From positions 446,001 to 510,000 of the forward strand of contig NZ_CP026095.1 of the NCBI RefSeq assembly GCF_004006295.1: DNA of 64,000 bases, in the 5' to 3' direction. The translations under genes were made by a program, and so were the position numbers. The notes below the pieces were generated by a model. That model did no database searches and was not told where the DNA came from. It saw only the letters and a list, made by a program, of their open reading frames with translations. Source of the DNA: Peribacillus asahii. GTDB taxonomy: Bacteria > Bacillota > Bacilli > Bacillales > DSM-1321. Shown one piece after another: positions 15,281 through 25,165 of the stretch; position 1 is the stretch's first letter; the number at the start of each line of letters is the position of its first letter.

Positions 15281-16882
15281 ATGAAAATGTGGAAAGTATC
15301 GCTTCAAACCAAAATTCTTGGATTAGTATTATCATTAAGCTTATTTCTAATCCTCCTATTAACGACTTTCTTTACTTACATGGAAGGAAGGCAAATAGTA
15401 GAAGATAAAGGCCGCTTAGCCTTAGAGCTATCGAAAACTATTTCTTTTATGCCGACCATCATCGAGGCCATTGAATCAAAGAATCCATCCGAGAAGATCC
15501 AACCTATTGTAGAAAAAATCCGTCATGAAACGGGTGCCGAATTTATCGTCGTAGGAAATGCAGATGGAATACGTTATTCCCATCCGCTAGCATCAGAAAT
15601 AGGAAAACATATGATAGGTGGAGATAATGAACGAGCCATTCAAAAAGGTGAGTATTATATTTCAGAAGCAAGAGGTTCCCTTGGACTTTCTATGCGTGGA
15701 AAATCACCAATCTTTAATCAGAACGGCGAGATAATCGGAATTGTTTCAGTCGGATTTTTAGTGGAAGATGTTCGTGAACAAATCTTTGAAGATGTGTCTA
15801 AAGAAATTGTTGTATCAGTCATAGCGCTTCTTTTATCTATAATCGGCAGTTATATGCTTGCCAGAAGTATACGTAAAGATACATTAGGATTAGAGCCAAT
15901 GGAAATTGCTAACCTATATAAAGAAAAAAATGCTGTACTCCATTCTGTGAAAGAGGGAATCTTAGCCATTGATCGAAATGGAGTAATTACATCTATGAAC
16001 CAACCAGCTAAAAAACTGTTAGATATAAAAGGTTCTGTCCGCGATTTGAAAGTGGATGGTTATTTTCCTTCTACTTATTTGTACGAAGTGTTGAAATCAG
16101 CAGAGCCACAAATCGATAAAGAAATGACGTGGAAGCATAAAACGGTTATTGTCAATTGCACCCCCATTTTTGATGGTGAACATGTAAGTGGTGTAGTTGC
16201 TTCGTTTCGTGATAAAACAGAAATAGAGCAAATGGTTAATACATTATCAGAAGTTAAAGTATATTCAGAGGATTTAAGGGCGCAGACACATGAGTTTACT
16301 AATAAATTATATGTGCTATCTGGATTAATACAATTAGGGGAATATAAAGAGGCTATAGATATGATACAAAGTGAGACGTCCGAACTTCAATCTTTAAACC
16401 GAATTGTATTCGAACAGATAAAAGATACAAAGGTTCAGGCTATTTTATTAGGAAAGTTAGGTAAAGCATCGGAAAAGAAAGTTACTTTTGAAATCGATAC
16501 GCAAAGTTATTTAGAGGCATTGCCGACTCATATAACATTATCCGAGCTTACTTTAATCCTTAGTAACATCATAGATAATGCCTTTGAGGCTGTTTTTGGC
16601 ATTGAGGAACCGATTGTAACATTTTTTGCCACTGATATCGGAGAGGATATTATTTTTGAAATTAGTGACAATGGAAAGGGAATAGACGTAGAAGATATCT
16701 CGCTTCTCTTTGAAAGGGGATTCACTTCGAAAACGGGTAAGTTTCCAAGGGGTTATGGACTTTCAAACGTTGACCATGCAGTAAAAGAGCTAGGTGGTAT
16801 TATCGAGGTACAAAGCGAAAAAGAAAATACCATATTTACAGTTTATCTTCCTAAGAACAGAGAGGTGAAGAAAAATGGTTAA
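15281..16882 (+). CDS. citS: Sensor histidine kinase CitS (citrate sensor, CitA/DcuS family)
   Basis: A 533-residue kinase: a first membrane span at about residues 10-30, a periplasmic-type PAS/sCache domain (30-175), a second span (VVSVIALLLSIIGSYML), a cytoplasmic PAS domain, the HEFTNKLYVLSGLIQLGEY segment holding the phospho-accepting His, and a C-terminal ATPase with DNAFEAV, DNGKGI and GYGLSNV. The HxxxN dimerisation motif places it with the CitA/DcuS/MalK group. The downstream regulator and citrate-type transporter match the CitS-CitT-CitM arrangement known in Bacillus subtilis (542, 226 and 433 residues there). MalK is the main alternative. Confidence 0.82.
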   Translation: MKMWKVSLQTKILGLVLSLSLFLILLLTTFFTYMEGRQIVEDKGRLALELSKTISFMPTIIEAIESKNPSEKIQPIVEKIRHETGAEFIVVGNADGIRYSHPLASEIGKHMIGGDNERAIQKGEYYISEARGSLGLSMRGKSPIFNQNGEIIGIVSVGFLVEDVREQIFEDVSKEIVVSVIALLLSIIGSYMLARSIRKDTLGLEPMEIANLYKEKNAVLHSVKEGILAIDRNGVITSMNQPAKKLLDIKGSVRDLKVDGYFPSTYLYEVLKSAEPQIDKEMTWKHKTVIVNCTPIFDGEHVSGVVASFRDKTEIEQMVNTLSEVKVYSEDLRAQTHEFTNKLYVLSGLIQLGEYKEAIDMIQSETSELQSLNRIVFEQIKDTKVQAILLGKLGKASEKKVTFEIDTQSYLEALPTHITLSELTLILSNIIDNAFEAVFGIEEPIVTFFATDIGEDIIFEISDNGKGIDVEDISLLFERGFTSKTGKFPRGYGLSNVDHAVKELGGIIEVQSEKENTIFTVYLPKNREVKKNG

Positions 16883-17561
16883 AATAAGAGCGGTCATCGC
16901 AGAAGATGATTTTCGGGTAGCAGATATTCATGAGAAGTTTCTTGATAGGTTCGAAGAAATAGAAGTGGTTGGTAAAGCTTTGAATGCAGAACAGACTATT
17001 GAAATTTTGGAGCAAAAGAAACCTAATCTCCTTCTTCTTGATGTATATATGCCAGACCAACTTGGCTCTGATTTGCTTCCGATTATTCGGCAAAAATACA
17101 AGCATATCGATATTATTATGATTACAGCAGCAACCGATAAAGAAATACTGGAAAAGGCACTTCGCTATGGTGTGGAGTATTACTTGATAAAACCAGTAAA
17201 GATAGAGCATTTTCAGCAAATTATTGAAGAATATCTTAATAAATACCATCTTATGCAAACTGACCAAGAAATTAATCAGGAATTTATTGATCGTATTTTT
17301 AAAAAAGGCACGCCTCCAAGCGCGGTAAATAAGGAGACTTCTTTACCAAAGGGAGTCGATGATATTACTTTATCGAAAGTAAGAATAGTACTTGAGAAAA
17401 GCTCTATTGGATTATCAGCAGAACAAGTGAGCAGACAGATTGGTGCTTCAAGAACGACAGCAAGGCGCTATTTGGAATATTTGATTTCTGTGCAGGAATG
17501 TAAAGCGGAAGTTGTATACGGTGTAGTAGGCAGGCCTGAGCGTAGATATTATAAGATTTGA
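16875..17561 (+). CDS. citT: Response regulator CitT
   Basis: A 228-residue regulator with an N-terminal receiver domain (acidic EDD at 10-12, phospho-acceptor Asp56 in LLLLDVYMP, conserved Lys in LIKPVK) and a C-terminal helix-turn-helix (LSAEQVSRQIGASRTTARRYLEYL), the layout of the CitB/DcuR family. The ATG overlaps the end of citS by eight bases, with GAGGTGAAG ahead, so the two are co-translated. In B. subtilis CitT activates citM when citrate is present; the transporter gene follows here after a terminator and its own control region. Confidence 0.85.
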   Translation: MVKIRAVIAEDDFRVADIHEKFLDRFEEIEVVGKALNAEQTIEILEQKKPNLLLLDVYMPDQLGSDLLPIIRQKYKHIDIIMITAATDKEILEKALRYGVEYYLIKPVKIEHFQQIIEEYLNKYHLMQTDQEINQEFIDRIFKKGTPPSAVNKETSLPKGVDDITLSKVRIVLEKSSIGLSAEQVSRQIGASRTTARRYLEYLISVQECKAEVVYGVVGRPERRYYKI

Positions 17562-17570
17562 TGAAAGAAT

Positions 17571-17614
17571 GGCTAAGCAGTCCTTCATGAAGGACTGCTG
17601 GCTGTTCTTTTTTA
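17571..17614 (+). terminator. Terminator after citST
   Basis: AGCAGTCCTTCATGAAGGACTGCT is a perfect self-complementary stem with a minimal loop, followed by GGCTGTTCTTTTTTA. Confidence 0.85.
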
Positions 17615-17717
17615 TGAAATGAGCTCAAAAACTAAACATTGCCTTATGATGGTACTGTTAAAGTTTTCCGTGAACATAATGAACAAAATTAACGTAATAG
17701 TTTTAATAAACAGTAAA

Positions 17718-17734
17718 TTGCAAACGCTTACAAA
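17718..17734. promoter_or_regulatory. cre site (CcpA operator) upstream of citM
   Basis: TTGCAAACGCTTACAAA matches the catabolite-responsive-element consensus WTGNAARCGNWWWCAWW at every position. It lies 54 bases before the citM start, where bound CcpA would block transcription. Glucose repression of citM through CcpA is established in B. subtilis. Confidence 0.85.
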
Positions 17735-17787
17735 CGGAGTCTCATAGATTACAATTTATCTAAATTAGTAGATAAGGAGTGATCAAA

Positions 17788-19080
17788 ATGCTCGCTTTAT
17801 TAGGGTACTTAATGATTTTAGTATTTATGATTTTAATTATGACAGGGCGACTTTCGGCTATGATTGCTTTAATTGTCGTACCAATTGTCTTTGCTCTTAT
17901 AGGTGGATTTGGCAGCGAAATGGGTCCTATGGCGCTAGAAGGGATTAAAAGCGTTGCCCCAACAGGTATTATGATTTTATTTGCTATTCTTTTCTTTGGT
18001 ATTTTGATTGATGCTGGAGTTTTTGATCCAATTATAAGGACAATCCTTAAGCTTGTAAAAGGTGATCCTGTAAAAATTGCTATCGGAACAGCGGTTTTGG
18101 CTCTTCTTATTTCGTTAGATGGGGACGGAACGACGACTTACATGATTACGATTTCTGCTATGCTTCCTCTTTATAAAAGAATTGGCATGAAACCACTTAT
18201 TCTAGCAGGGATTGCTGTTTCAGCCTCAGGAGTCATGAATCTCCTTCCTTGGGGAGGACCGACAGCACGAGTGATGACAGCTTTGAATCTTGAAATGTCT
18301 GATGTTTTTACACCTGTTATTCCTGCTATGATTGGCGGTATTTTATTTGTTCTCTTCATGGCTTTTGTTCTTGGTAGAAAGGAAAGAAAGAGAATTGGTG
18401 TAATAGAGTTTGACTACAAGATTGCGGCTCAACATGCTGCTGCAGTAGAGGATGCGCATCTTAAACGTCCTAAATTAATCGTTTTTAACTATGTATTAAC
18501 AGTAGTTCTTTTGGTAGCGCTCATTATGGAGTTATTACCGTCAGCTGTATTGTTCATGATTGGTTTTGCGATTGCCATTACAATTAATTATCCAAAAATG
18601 AGTGATCAAAAGGAACGTGTAGCGAATTATGCAGATAATGCTTTATCAGTTATTTCGATGATTTTTGCAGCTGGAATTTTCACTGGAATTCTTGCAGGGA
18701 CTGAAATGGTAGATGCCATGGCAAACTCGTTGATTAAGCATATCCCGGACGCAATGGGGTCGCATTTTGCTGTAATCACTGCGATTATTAGTGCACCATT
18801 TACTTTCTTTATGTCCAATGACGCTTTTTATTATGGTGTTCTGCCGCTGCTTGCCAAGGCGGGAGCTGCATATGGGATTGATCCTGCTTTAATTGGGAGA
18901 GCTTCTCTTTTTGGTTTACCGGTTCATCTATTAAGTCCTCTTGTTCCGTCCACCTATTTATTAGTTGGGATGGTAGGGGAGGATTTTGGTAAACTTCAAG
19001 GTTCTTTCTTAAAATGGGCGTGCGGATCAACCATTGTCATGATGGTGGTTGCAGTCGTATTAGGGATAATTCCTTTATAA
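17788..19080 (+). CDS. citM: CitMHS-family citrate:metal transporter CitM
   Basis: A 430-residue membrane protein of the CitMHS family, the size of B. subtilis CitM. It starts LALLGYLMILVFMILIMTGRLSA and carries LLISLDGDGTTTYMITISAML and the LPWGGPTARV loop, conserved in transporters that import citrate complexed with Mg or other divalent metals. ATG at 17788 has AAGGAG eight bases before it; the GTG at 17779 overlaps that site. Control by CitST and a perfect cre site indicates citrate induction and glucose repression. The metal preference (CitM versus CitH type) cannot be decided by eye. Confidence 0.87.
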   Translation: MLALLGYLMILVFMILIMTGRLSAMIALIVVPIVFALIGGFGSEMGPMALEGIKSVAPTGIMILFAILFFGILIDAGVFDPIIRTILKLVKGDPVKIAIGTAVLALLISLDGDGTTTYMITISAMLPLYKRIGMKPLILAGIAVSASGVMNLLPWGGPTARVMTALNLEMSDVFTPVIPAMIGGILFVLFMAFVLGRKERKRIGVIEFDYKIAAQHAAAVEDAHLKRPKLIVFNYVLTVVLLVALIMELLPSAVLFMIGFAIAITINYPKMSDQKERVANYADNALSVISMIFAAGIFTGILAGTEMVDAMANSLIKHIPDAMGSHFAVITAIISAPFTFFMSNDAFYYGVLPLLAKAGAAYGIDPALIGRASLFGLPVHLLSPLVPSTYLLVGMVGEDFGKLQGSFLKWACGSTIVMMVVAVVLGIIPL

Positions 19081-19110
19081 AATAGTCGATGAAGAAGGTC
19101 AATCGAGTAA

Positions 19111-19140
19111 AAGCAAGCGGTGACAATCGCTTGCTTCTTT
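19111..19140 (+). terminator. Terminator after citM
   Basis: AAGCAAGCG pairs with CGCTTGCTT across an eight-base loop, followed by CTTTGCTTT. Confidence 0.75.
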
Positions 19141-19240
19141 GCTTTCATTGCAACATAAGAAAAATAACTCGTTGATTCGGTCGTTTATAACAAAAAACGG
19201 TTTAGTATTCTATTATATGTTTTAGAAAAAGGTGAGCGGA

Positions 19241-20164
19241 GTGGGAATTTTTTATCAGATTTTATTACATATTATTTTTCCATTATTCGCGTTGATTGGG
19301 GTAGGGATATGTCTGCATCGTTTATTGAAACTCAGCTTATCTACATTATCAACGTTAACGATTTATGTTTTGCTCCCAGCTGTATGCTTTGTTAATATTT
19401 ACAAAAGTGATATATCTGGAAATTTAATTGGTCAAACGCTTTTATTTTTATTGTTTTTTAATTTACTTCTTATAATGATTAGCAGTCTGCTTGCTAAAGT
19501 AAATCGATTCGATCGCCAGTTGTCATCTACTTTTAAAAATAGTTTTGTTTTAAGCAATTCAGGAAACTATGGTCTACCAGTAAGTGAACTTGTTTTTTCT
19601 TCTAATCCGGCCGGTATGGCAATCCAAATCATCGTTTCTATATTTCAAAATTTACTTACCTTTACATATGGGTTTTATAATTCAGTTTCCGCTCAAAGCA
19701 GCGGGAAGGATATTGTCTGGAAAATTCTCAAGTTACCAGTTATTTATGCCTTGTTACTTGCTGTTTTACTGCGCTGGATGCATGTTGATATTCCTGATTA
19801 TTTATGGAAACCAATTGAAAATACGTCTAATGCTTTTTCGGCCATTGCTCTTATCACACTGGGGGCCCAAGTAGCTTATTTAAAAATTACCCGTATTTCT
19901 CGACCAATTGTGTGGATAGTCATTGGCCGTCTTGTTCTTTCTCCTTGTATTGCATGGTTAGTTATTTTTGGACTTGGTTTATCTGGTACAATTGCGCAGG
20001 CACTTTTTATTGCTAGTGCCTTTCCGACGTCAAGAAACAGTGCACTGCTAGCACTTGAATATGATAATTATCCAAATGTCGCTTCGCAGGCTGTCCTGCT
20101 TACAACTATCCTTAGTAGTATTACTGTAGCGATTGTTATCTATTTAGCCAAAATCCTTTTTTAG
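19241..20164 (+). CDS. AEC-family (auxin efflux carrier-like) transporter
   Basis: A membrane protein of about 307 residues with roughly ten spans, typical of the bacterial AEC family: N-terminal IIFPLFALIGVGI, VLLPAVCFVNIYKSDI in span two, NSGNYGLPVSELVF around residue 110, and ALFIASAFPTSRNSALLA near the end. Family members such as MleP and MdcF move malate, malonate or other organic acids. Position after citM is compatible with organic-acid transport, but the substrate is not known. GTG at 19241 has AAAGGTGA upstream; GTG at 19232 is nine bases earlier. Confidence 0.8.
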   Translation: MGIFYQILLHIIFPLFALIGVGICLHRLLKLSLSTLSTLTIYVLLPAVCFVNIYKSDISGNLIGQTLLFLLFFNLLLIMISSLLAKVNRFDRQLSSTFKNSFVLSNSGNYGLPVSELVFSSNPAGMAIQIIVSIFQNLLTFTYGFYNSVSAQSSGKDIVWKILKLPVIYALLLAVLLRWMHVDIPDYLWKPIENTSNAFSAIALITLGAQVAYLKITRISRPIVWIVIGRLVLSPCIAWLVIFGLGLSGTIAQALFIASAFPTSRNSALLALEYDNYPNVASQAVLLTTILSSITVAIVIYLAKILF

Positions 20165-20472
20165 AGCGCGTTTTTTATCACTTTACTAGTTTCAGAATTT
20201 GATAAAACGGATATGAAGAATAAGAGAAGGGTAGATAATCGTGAATGATATTAGCGATTATCTATCCTTTTTTCGTATAAACTTTTGGCTAGGTTAATGA
20301 ATATTGTTGATATTTTCGATTTTAACGAATGTATGGGAAGGGTTCATATGTTTCGTTAACTAATTGATTTTAATTCACTTTCTAATCATTTCTTAACATT
20401 TCTCTAAATTTCTATTAGCTTTTTGGCCATATCTTATAAAGTAATGAAAGGTTTTTAGGGGAGGAATGTTGA
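20165..20472. other. Intergenic interval between the AEC gene and glycerate kinase
   Basis: No gene. It contains a hairpin terminator (GGTAGATAATCG with CGATTATCTACC-like arms at 20229-20267, followed by TTTTTTC) and an AT-rich stretch that must hold the promoter for the glycerate kinase/transporter unit. TTGGCC-17-TATAAAG-like spacing near 20422-20441 is a possible sigma-A promoter. Confidence 0.5.
20229..20273 (+). terminator. Terminator after the AEC transporter
   Basis: GGGTAGATAATCG and CGATTATCTATCC form a 13-pair stem containing one G-T wobble, followed immediately by TTTTTTC. Confidence 0.8.
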
Positions 20473-21652
20473 GTGAGAATTGTAATGGTTCCGTCAGGAT
20501 TTAAAGAATGTTTGGATGCGGAGGAAGTGGCGTTAGCGATGGAGCGAGGGGCAAGAAAATTTAATCAAACGTTTGATTTAGAAGTTGTTCCGATGATTGA
20601 TGGAGGAGAAGGGTTTGCCAAAACAATTGTGAATTTAAAAGATGGAGAGCTTATTTATAGAGAAGTGACGGGTCCGGTAGGAGAGAAGATTATCAGTTAC
20701 TTTGGAATCTTTGTGGAGGGTGATAGACGAACAGCTGTGATTGAAATGGCTGCTGTTGCAGGGTTAAAGTTGGTGCCGCGCAATCAAAGGAATCCGTTAA
20801 AAAACGACAACATATGGTGTAGGAGAGTTGATTCGTTCTGCCCTCGATTTTGGTGTCGACCATATTCTCATCGGTTGCGGTGACTCAGGTACATCCGATG
20901 GAGGAGCAGGATTAGCTCAAGCATTAGGTGTTCGATTTTTAGATAAGGACAAACAAATAATCGAAGTCCATGGTGGAGAGGATTTGATAAAGGTCGATTC
21001 GATTGACACAACACAGCTAGATCAACGGCTAGGGAATGTGACCGTCGATGTTGCTTGTAATTGGCAGAACGTGTTATGCGGAGAGAAAGGGGTCGCACGT
21101 GTTTTCGGTCCTCAAAAAGGAGCAACATCCCAACAAGTAGAGCAATTATCATCAGCGTTAGAGCATTATGCTTCTTTAATTCAAGAAGAGTTAGGGATGG
21201 ATGTCCGATTACTTCCAGGGGGCGGAGCATCGGGTGGGCTAGGAGCAGGACTGATTGCTTTTACAGGTGCTGTATTGCACCCTCGCTTTGATATTATTAT
21301 GGACTACATTCGTATAGAAGAAAAAATTGCGACGGCAGATGTGGTCATGACAGCGGAAGGAAGTTTAGATTTTCAAACGCCAAATGGAAAGATTCCGTCA
21401 GAGGTTGCACGAATTGCTAAAAAACATAACATCCCGGTCATTGCTATTACCGGTACGATTGGTGAAGGAGCCGCTTTAAACTATCAGGCAGGTATCGATG
21501 CTTATTTAAGCATTATTCAAAAGCCGACATCTTTAGAAAAAGCGATGATAAAAGCACCGAAATGGATTGAAGAAAGTACAGAATCTGTGTTAAGACAAAT
21601 CGTCATTGGCTTAGAAATGGCCGAGAAGAAGCTGATTAGAGAAAGGATTTAG
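20473..21652 (+). pseudogene. glxK: Glycerate kinase, interrupted by a single-base frameshift
   Basis: The frame at 20473 begins like GlxK/GarK glycerate kinases (VMVPSGFKECLDAEEVA, MIDGGEGF) and reads correctly through NPLK. The continuation, TTYGVGELIRSALDFGVDH then CGDSGTSDGGAG and LLPGGGASGGLGAG, lies in the +1 frame and runs to 21652. The change of frame falls at six A bases at 20799-20804; five A would restore one frame of about 392 codons, close to the usual 380 residues. All motifs remain on either side, so the mutation is recent, a sequencing slip in a homopolymer, or corrected by slippage. The start has GGGGAGGAATG upstream. A transporter gene follows after four bases. Confidence 0.88.
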
Positions 21653-21656
21653 TCAT

Positions 21657-23108
21657 ATGATTACGAGAATGGACAAATACGTACCAAAACAAAAGCGAAT
21701 CTATACGTGGCTCAATCAAGTATCTATCAAGCTTTTAGCTATACTAAGTGTGCATGTTTTTTTCTTAGTGCTTATTATGCTGATTGATGAGCTGGATTAC
21801 CGTGCCAAAGTATCCTTATTTGCTTTCTTATCAGCAATGACCTTGTGGATTGTGACGAAGTTTCCTGCTGGTTTTGTAGCCATTGTGCTTATTTTATTCA
21901 TTATCCTATTAAAGGCAGGAAATCCGGAATTATTATATAATGCGCTCGCGGAGGAAGTAGTGTGGTTAATGATTGGCTCGTTTATTATTGGGGAGGCAGT
22001 GAAACAGTCGGGATTAGCTGAACGATATAGCCAGTACTTACTGAGCCGTTCCAAACAAAAAAGTTATGCACTGTTTGGTATCACCTCGATTTTGTTCGGA
22101 TCCGCTTTTTTTATTCCGTCTACTTCAGGAAGAGCAGCTTTATCGATGCCTATTATCAAACAGCTTCATTCGAAATTTTCTCCGAAAGAACAAAGTGTGT
22201 TGGCGATTATGGCACCCGTTATTATATTAATGAGTACATCGGCTACTTTAATTGGTGCAGGATCTCATATTATTGGAATTAGTTTGCTTGAAAATACGGT
22301 CGGTGAATCGATTTCATATATACAATGGTTGATATGGGGTAGTCCATTCGCTCTATTTATTACACTTATTTCATTTACTATAATAAAATGGATGTTGTGG
22401 CCGAAAGATGGGTCAAAGGATATGGAAGACGTAAAGATACAGGAAATTCCTGTATTGAGACAGCCTTTGAATAAAAGTGAAAGAAAGACTGTGATGTTAA
22501 TCGCGTTTTTAATTATAGGCTGGGTGACAGAAAGTCTTCATGGGTATGGTATCGCATTGATTACCATGATTGGTGCCGTTCTATTTATGTTGCCGAATTA
22601 TGGTGTCGTTAGTTGGAAACAAGGGATGAAATCAGTCTCTTGGAACTTGATTATATTTGTCGCTGCCGCAACTGCACTTGGAAAAGTATTAGTAGATACA
22701 GGGGTCGTTCATTGGATTGAACAAAAGATGTTTCATATATTACATTTGTTGGTGGGGGCACCAGAATGGTTAATTGTGTTTGTTATTTTACTTGTAACCG
22801 TCACAAGTCATTTGTACATTACTTCTCATACAACGCGTGCTGTCGTTTTTATTCCGAGTTTAATAGTTTTTAGTGAAACAATCGGAGTGAATGCTGCGAC
22901 AGTTGTTTTTTTAGGCTTAATAGGTATGAATTATTGTGTAACGTTTCCTGTTAGTTCGAAAGCGTTATTACTGTTTTATGAAGAAGGGGACATTTCGTAT
23001 GATACGAGATATTTAGTTAAAGTGAGTGCGGTTCTAATGCCCCTTTATATTTTAATTACAATGATGTTTTACTTTTCTTATTGGCAGTGGGCGGGGATGG
23101 ATTTATAA
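21657..23108 (+). CDS. SLC13/DASS-family anion permease
   Basis: A 483-residue membrane protein with about twelve spans resembling divalent anion:sodium symporters. IPSTSGRAALSMPI near residue 155 corresponds to the first SNT-type substrate/sodium motif, and the C-terminal half has TSHLYITSHTTRAVVFIPS in the matching position. Direct coupling to glycerate kinase (four bases apart) suggests import of glycerate or a related carboxylate for phosphorylation. The start ATG at 21657 has AAAGGA about ten bases upstream; an in-frame ATG at 21669 is an alternative. Confidence 0.8.
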   Translation: MITRMDKYVPKQKRIYTWLNQVSIKLLAILSVHVFFLVLIMLIDELDYRAKVSLFAFLSAMTLWIVTKFPAGFVAIVLILFIILLKAGNPELLYNALAEEVVWLMIGSFIIGEAVKQSGLAERYSQYLLSRSKQKSYALFGITSILFGSAFFIPSTSGRAALSMPIIKQLHSKFSPKEQSVLAIMAPVIILMSTSATLIGAGSHIIGISLLENTVGESISYIQWLIWGSPFALFITLISFTIIKWMLWPKDGSKDMEDVKIQEIPVLRQPLNKSERKTVMLIAFLIIGWVTESLHGYGIALITMIGAVLFMLPNYGVVSWKQGMKSVSWNLIIFVAAATALGKVLVDTGVVHWIEQKMFHILHLLVGAPEWLIVFVILLVTVTSHLYITSHTTRAVVFIPSLIVFSETIGVNAATVVFLGLIGMNYCVTFPVSSKALLLFYEEGDISYDTRYLVKVSAVLMPLYILITMMFYFSYWQWAGMDL

Positions 23109-23119
23109 GAGGTGAAGGA

Positions 23120-23809
23120 ATGAACCATCATATATTAATCATTGAAGATGATGAAAAAATTGCACGAGTGATTCAGTTAGAATTAGAGTACGAAGGATAT
23201 GAAGTAAGTGTGGCCCATACAGGGCGAGAAGGGCTGTCTATTGTCGAGCAGAAAGAGATTGACTTAGTCATTTTAGATGTGATGATTCCTGAGTTAAATG
23301 GCATGGAAGTATTAAGACGAATTCGTCATATGAGCAATGAAATCGTTGTGATTATGTTGACGGCACGCAGTTCTGTCTACGATAAGGTGAACGGACTTGA
23401 CTTGGGCGCGAATGATTATATGACAAAACCATTTGAAATTGAAGAATTGCTTGCTAGAATTCGGGTTAATCTACGTTTTAAGCATAAAAGTGAACTTTCC
23501 CAATCAGAGTTGAATATCCTTCATTGTCATTCTATTACTATTCATACAAATACGAGAGAAGTATATAAAGGTGAAAGAAATATAGAATTAACGCCACGGG
23601 AATATGATCTTCTGCTTTATTTAGTGGCAAACAAAAATAGAGCGCTTGAAAGAGAACAAATTTTAAATCAAGTATGGGGATTTGACTACTATGGAGATAC
23701 AAATGTAGTGGATGTATATATTCGTTATTTAAGAAAAAAATTAACGGACTCGAAGGAAGAACAGTTGATTCATACTGTTCGGGGTGTCGGTTATATGATT
23801 AAGGATTAG
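23120..23809 (+). CDS. OmpR-family response regulator (YkoG-like)
   Basis: A 229-residue regulator with a receiver domain (EDDE at 9-12, phospho-acceptor Asp53 in LVILDVMIPELNG, Lys in MTKPFEIEEL) and a C-terminal winged helix (ELTPREYDLLLYLVANKNRALEREQIL, VVDVYIRYLRKKL, VRGVGYM). ATG at 23120 is preceded by GAGGTGAAGG. It overlaps neither neighbour; the kinase gene starts three bases after its stop. The set regulator-kinase-PepSY protein resembles ykoG-ykoH-ykoI of B. subtilis. Confidence 0.88.
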   Translation: MNHHILIIEDDEKIARVIQLELEYEGYEVSVAHTGREGLSIVEQKEIDLVILDVMIPELNGMEVLRRIRHMSNEIVVIMLTARSSVYDKVNGLDLGANDYMTKPFEIEELLARIRVNLRFKHKSELSQSELNILHCHSITIHTNTREVYKGERNIELTPREYDLLLYLVANKNRALEREQILNQVWGFDYYGDTNVVDVYIRYLRKKLTDSKEEQLIHTVRGVGYMIKD

Positions 23810-23812
23810 TGT

Positions 23813-25153
23813 ATGAAATTACGAACTCGTATACAGTTATCAACAACTGTTGTATTAATTGTTTTACTTATTATAGCGAATACGTCGATTTATTTGATTT
23901 TTCAAAATAGGGCAATTACGTCGGAGCACAATCGTTTAGTAAATACCTCCCATAATATTATAGAAGAGTTAAATACAAATAAAGATGCCTCTATGCAACA
24001 AGTATTAGAGGCGTATTTAATAAGCGATGGTATTATCCGTACCGTCGATAGAAAGGGTCATCCGATTAGACAAGTGACAACGGATGATGATTATTTGGAT
24101 ATAAAGAGTATGTATAATGATGATCAAATTGAAGATGTTTTTTCCTATGAAGAATCTATGTTTGTAGGTGTCTCCATTCCTACAATCGATGAAAATGGAG
24201 AAGTTATTAATTTACAAATAGTCGAAAATGTTGATTTTCTGTTTGATACGATTCATGAGTTGAAATGGGTATTAGTATTCGCAACAATTATTGTCATTAT
24301 TATATTATTTGTAACAAGTGGGTTTTTAGGTCGGGTGATTTCGTTACCGATTCAACGTCTTACGCAAACGATGAAAACCATTGAAGAAGAAGGATCGTTT
24401 GAACAAATTACAATCACTAACCGTACAAAAGATGAATTAACGGAAATGGCTATGACATTCAATCGAATGATTAGTAAGTTAGAAGAAAGCTATACAAAGC
24501 AAGAACAATTTGTATCAGATGCTTCACACGAACTTAAGACTCCTTTAACGGTTATTGATAGCTATGTGAAATTATTGAAACGCTGGGGGAAAGAGCGTCC
24601 TGATGTATTGGAAGAAGCGATTGAGTCGATTGGATCGGAAGCGAATCGAATGAAGTATTTAACTGAGCAATTATTACAATTAGCGAAATCCGAAGAAGTT
24701 ATTGAAAATGAAAAAGAAGTAATGAACATCGTACCAATCGTCGAAACAACGATTCAACGATTGCAGCAAGCTTTTGCGCATGACATTTATATAAGGAATG
24801 AACAATCGAGCATTCAAATGAAAATACATGAACAAAGCTTTATTCAATTACTAGTTATTTTATTAGATAATGCGAAGAAATATAGCGATAATCATATTAC
24901 TGTGGAATTGAAAGACAGGAAAGACAGTGTAAACATTAGTGTGACGGATAAGGGCGTGGGAATTCCGTTAGAAGCTCAAGCGCATGTTTTCGATCGATTA
25001 TACCGTGTAGATAAAGCGAGAAGTCGTAAAACGGGAGGGTCTGGTTTAGGGTTATCGATTGCGATACGTATTGTTGAACAGCATGGTGGGCATATCACCT
25101 TAGAAAGTGTCGAAGGAAAAGGGTCGACCTTTACGATTATCTTGCCCAAATAG
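23813..25153 (+). CDS. Sensor histidine kinase (YkoH-like)
   Basis: A 446-residue kinase with a membrane span at about 12-30, an extracytoplasmic domain of some 110 residues, a second span (VFATIIVIIILFVTSGFLG), a HAMP linker, the H box SDASHELKTPLTVIDSYV, the N box LLDNAKKYS, and G boxes DKGVGIP and GGSGLGLSI. It pairs with the OmpR-type regulator just upstream. The signal is unknown. The PepSY protein downstream may modulate it, as has been proposed for similar gene sets. Confidence 0.88.
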   Translation: MKLRTRIQLSTTVVLIVLLIIANTSIYLIFQNRAITSEHNRLVNTSHNIIEELNTNKDASMQQVLEAYLISDGIIRTVDRKGHPIRQVTTDDDYLDIKSMYNDDQIEDVFSYEESMFVGVSIPTIDENGEVINLQIVENVDFLFDTIHELKWVLVFATIIVIIILFVTSGFLGRVISLPIQRLTQTMKTIEEEGSFEQITITNRTKDELTEMAMTFNRMISKLEESYTKQEQFVSDASHELKTPLTVIDSYVKLLKRWGKERPDVLEEAIESIGSEANRMKYLTEQLLQLAKSEEVIENEKEVMNIVPIVETTIQRLQQAFAHDIYIRNEQSSIQMKIHEQSFIQLLVILLDNAKKYSDNHITVELKDRKDSVNISVTDKGVGIPLEAQAHVFDRLYRVDKARSRKTGGSGLGLSIAIRIVEQHGGHITLESVEGKGSTFTIILPK

Positions 25154-25165
25154 GAGGTGTGGATA

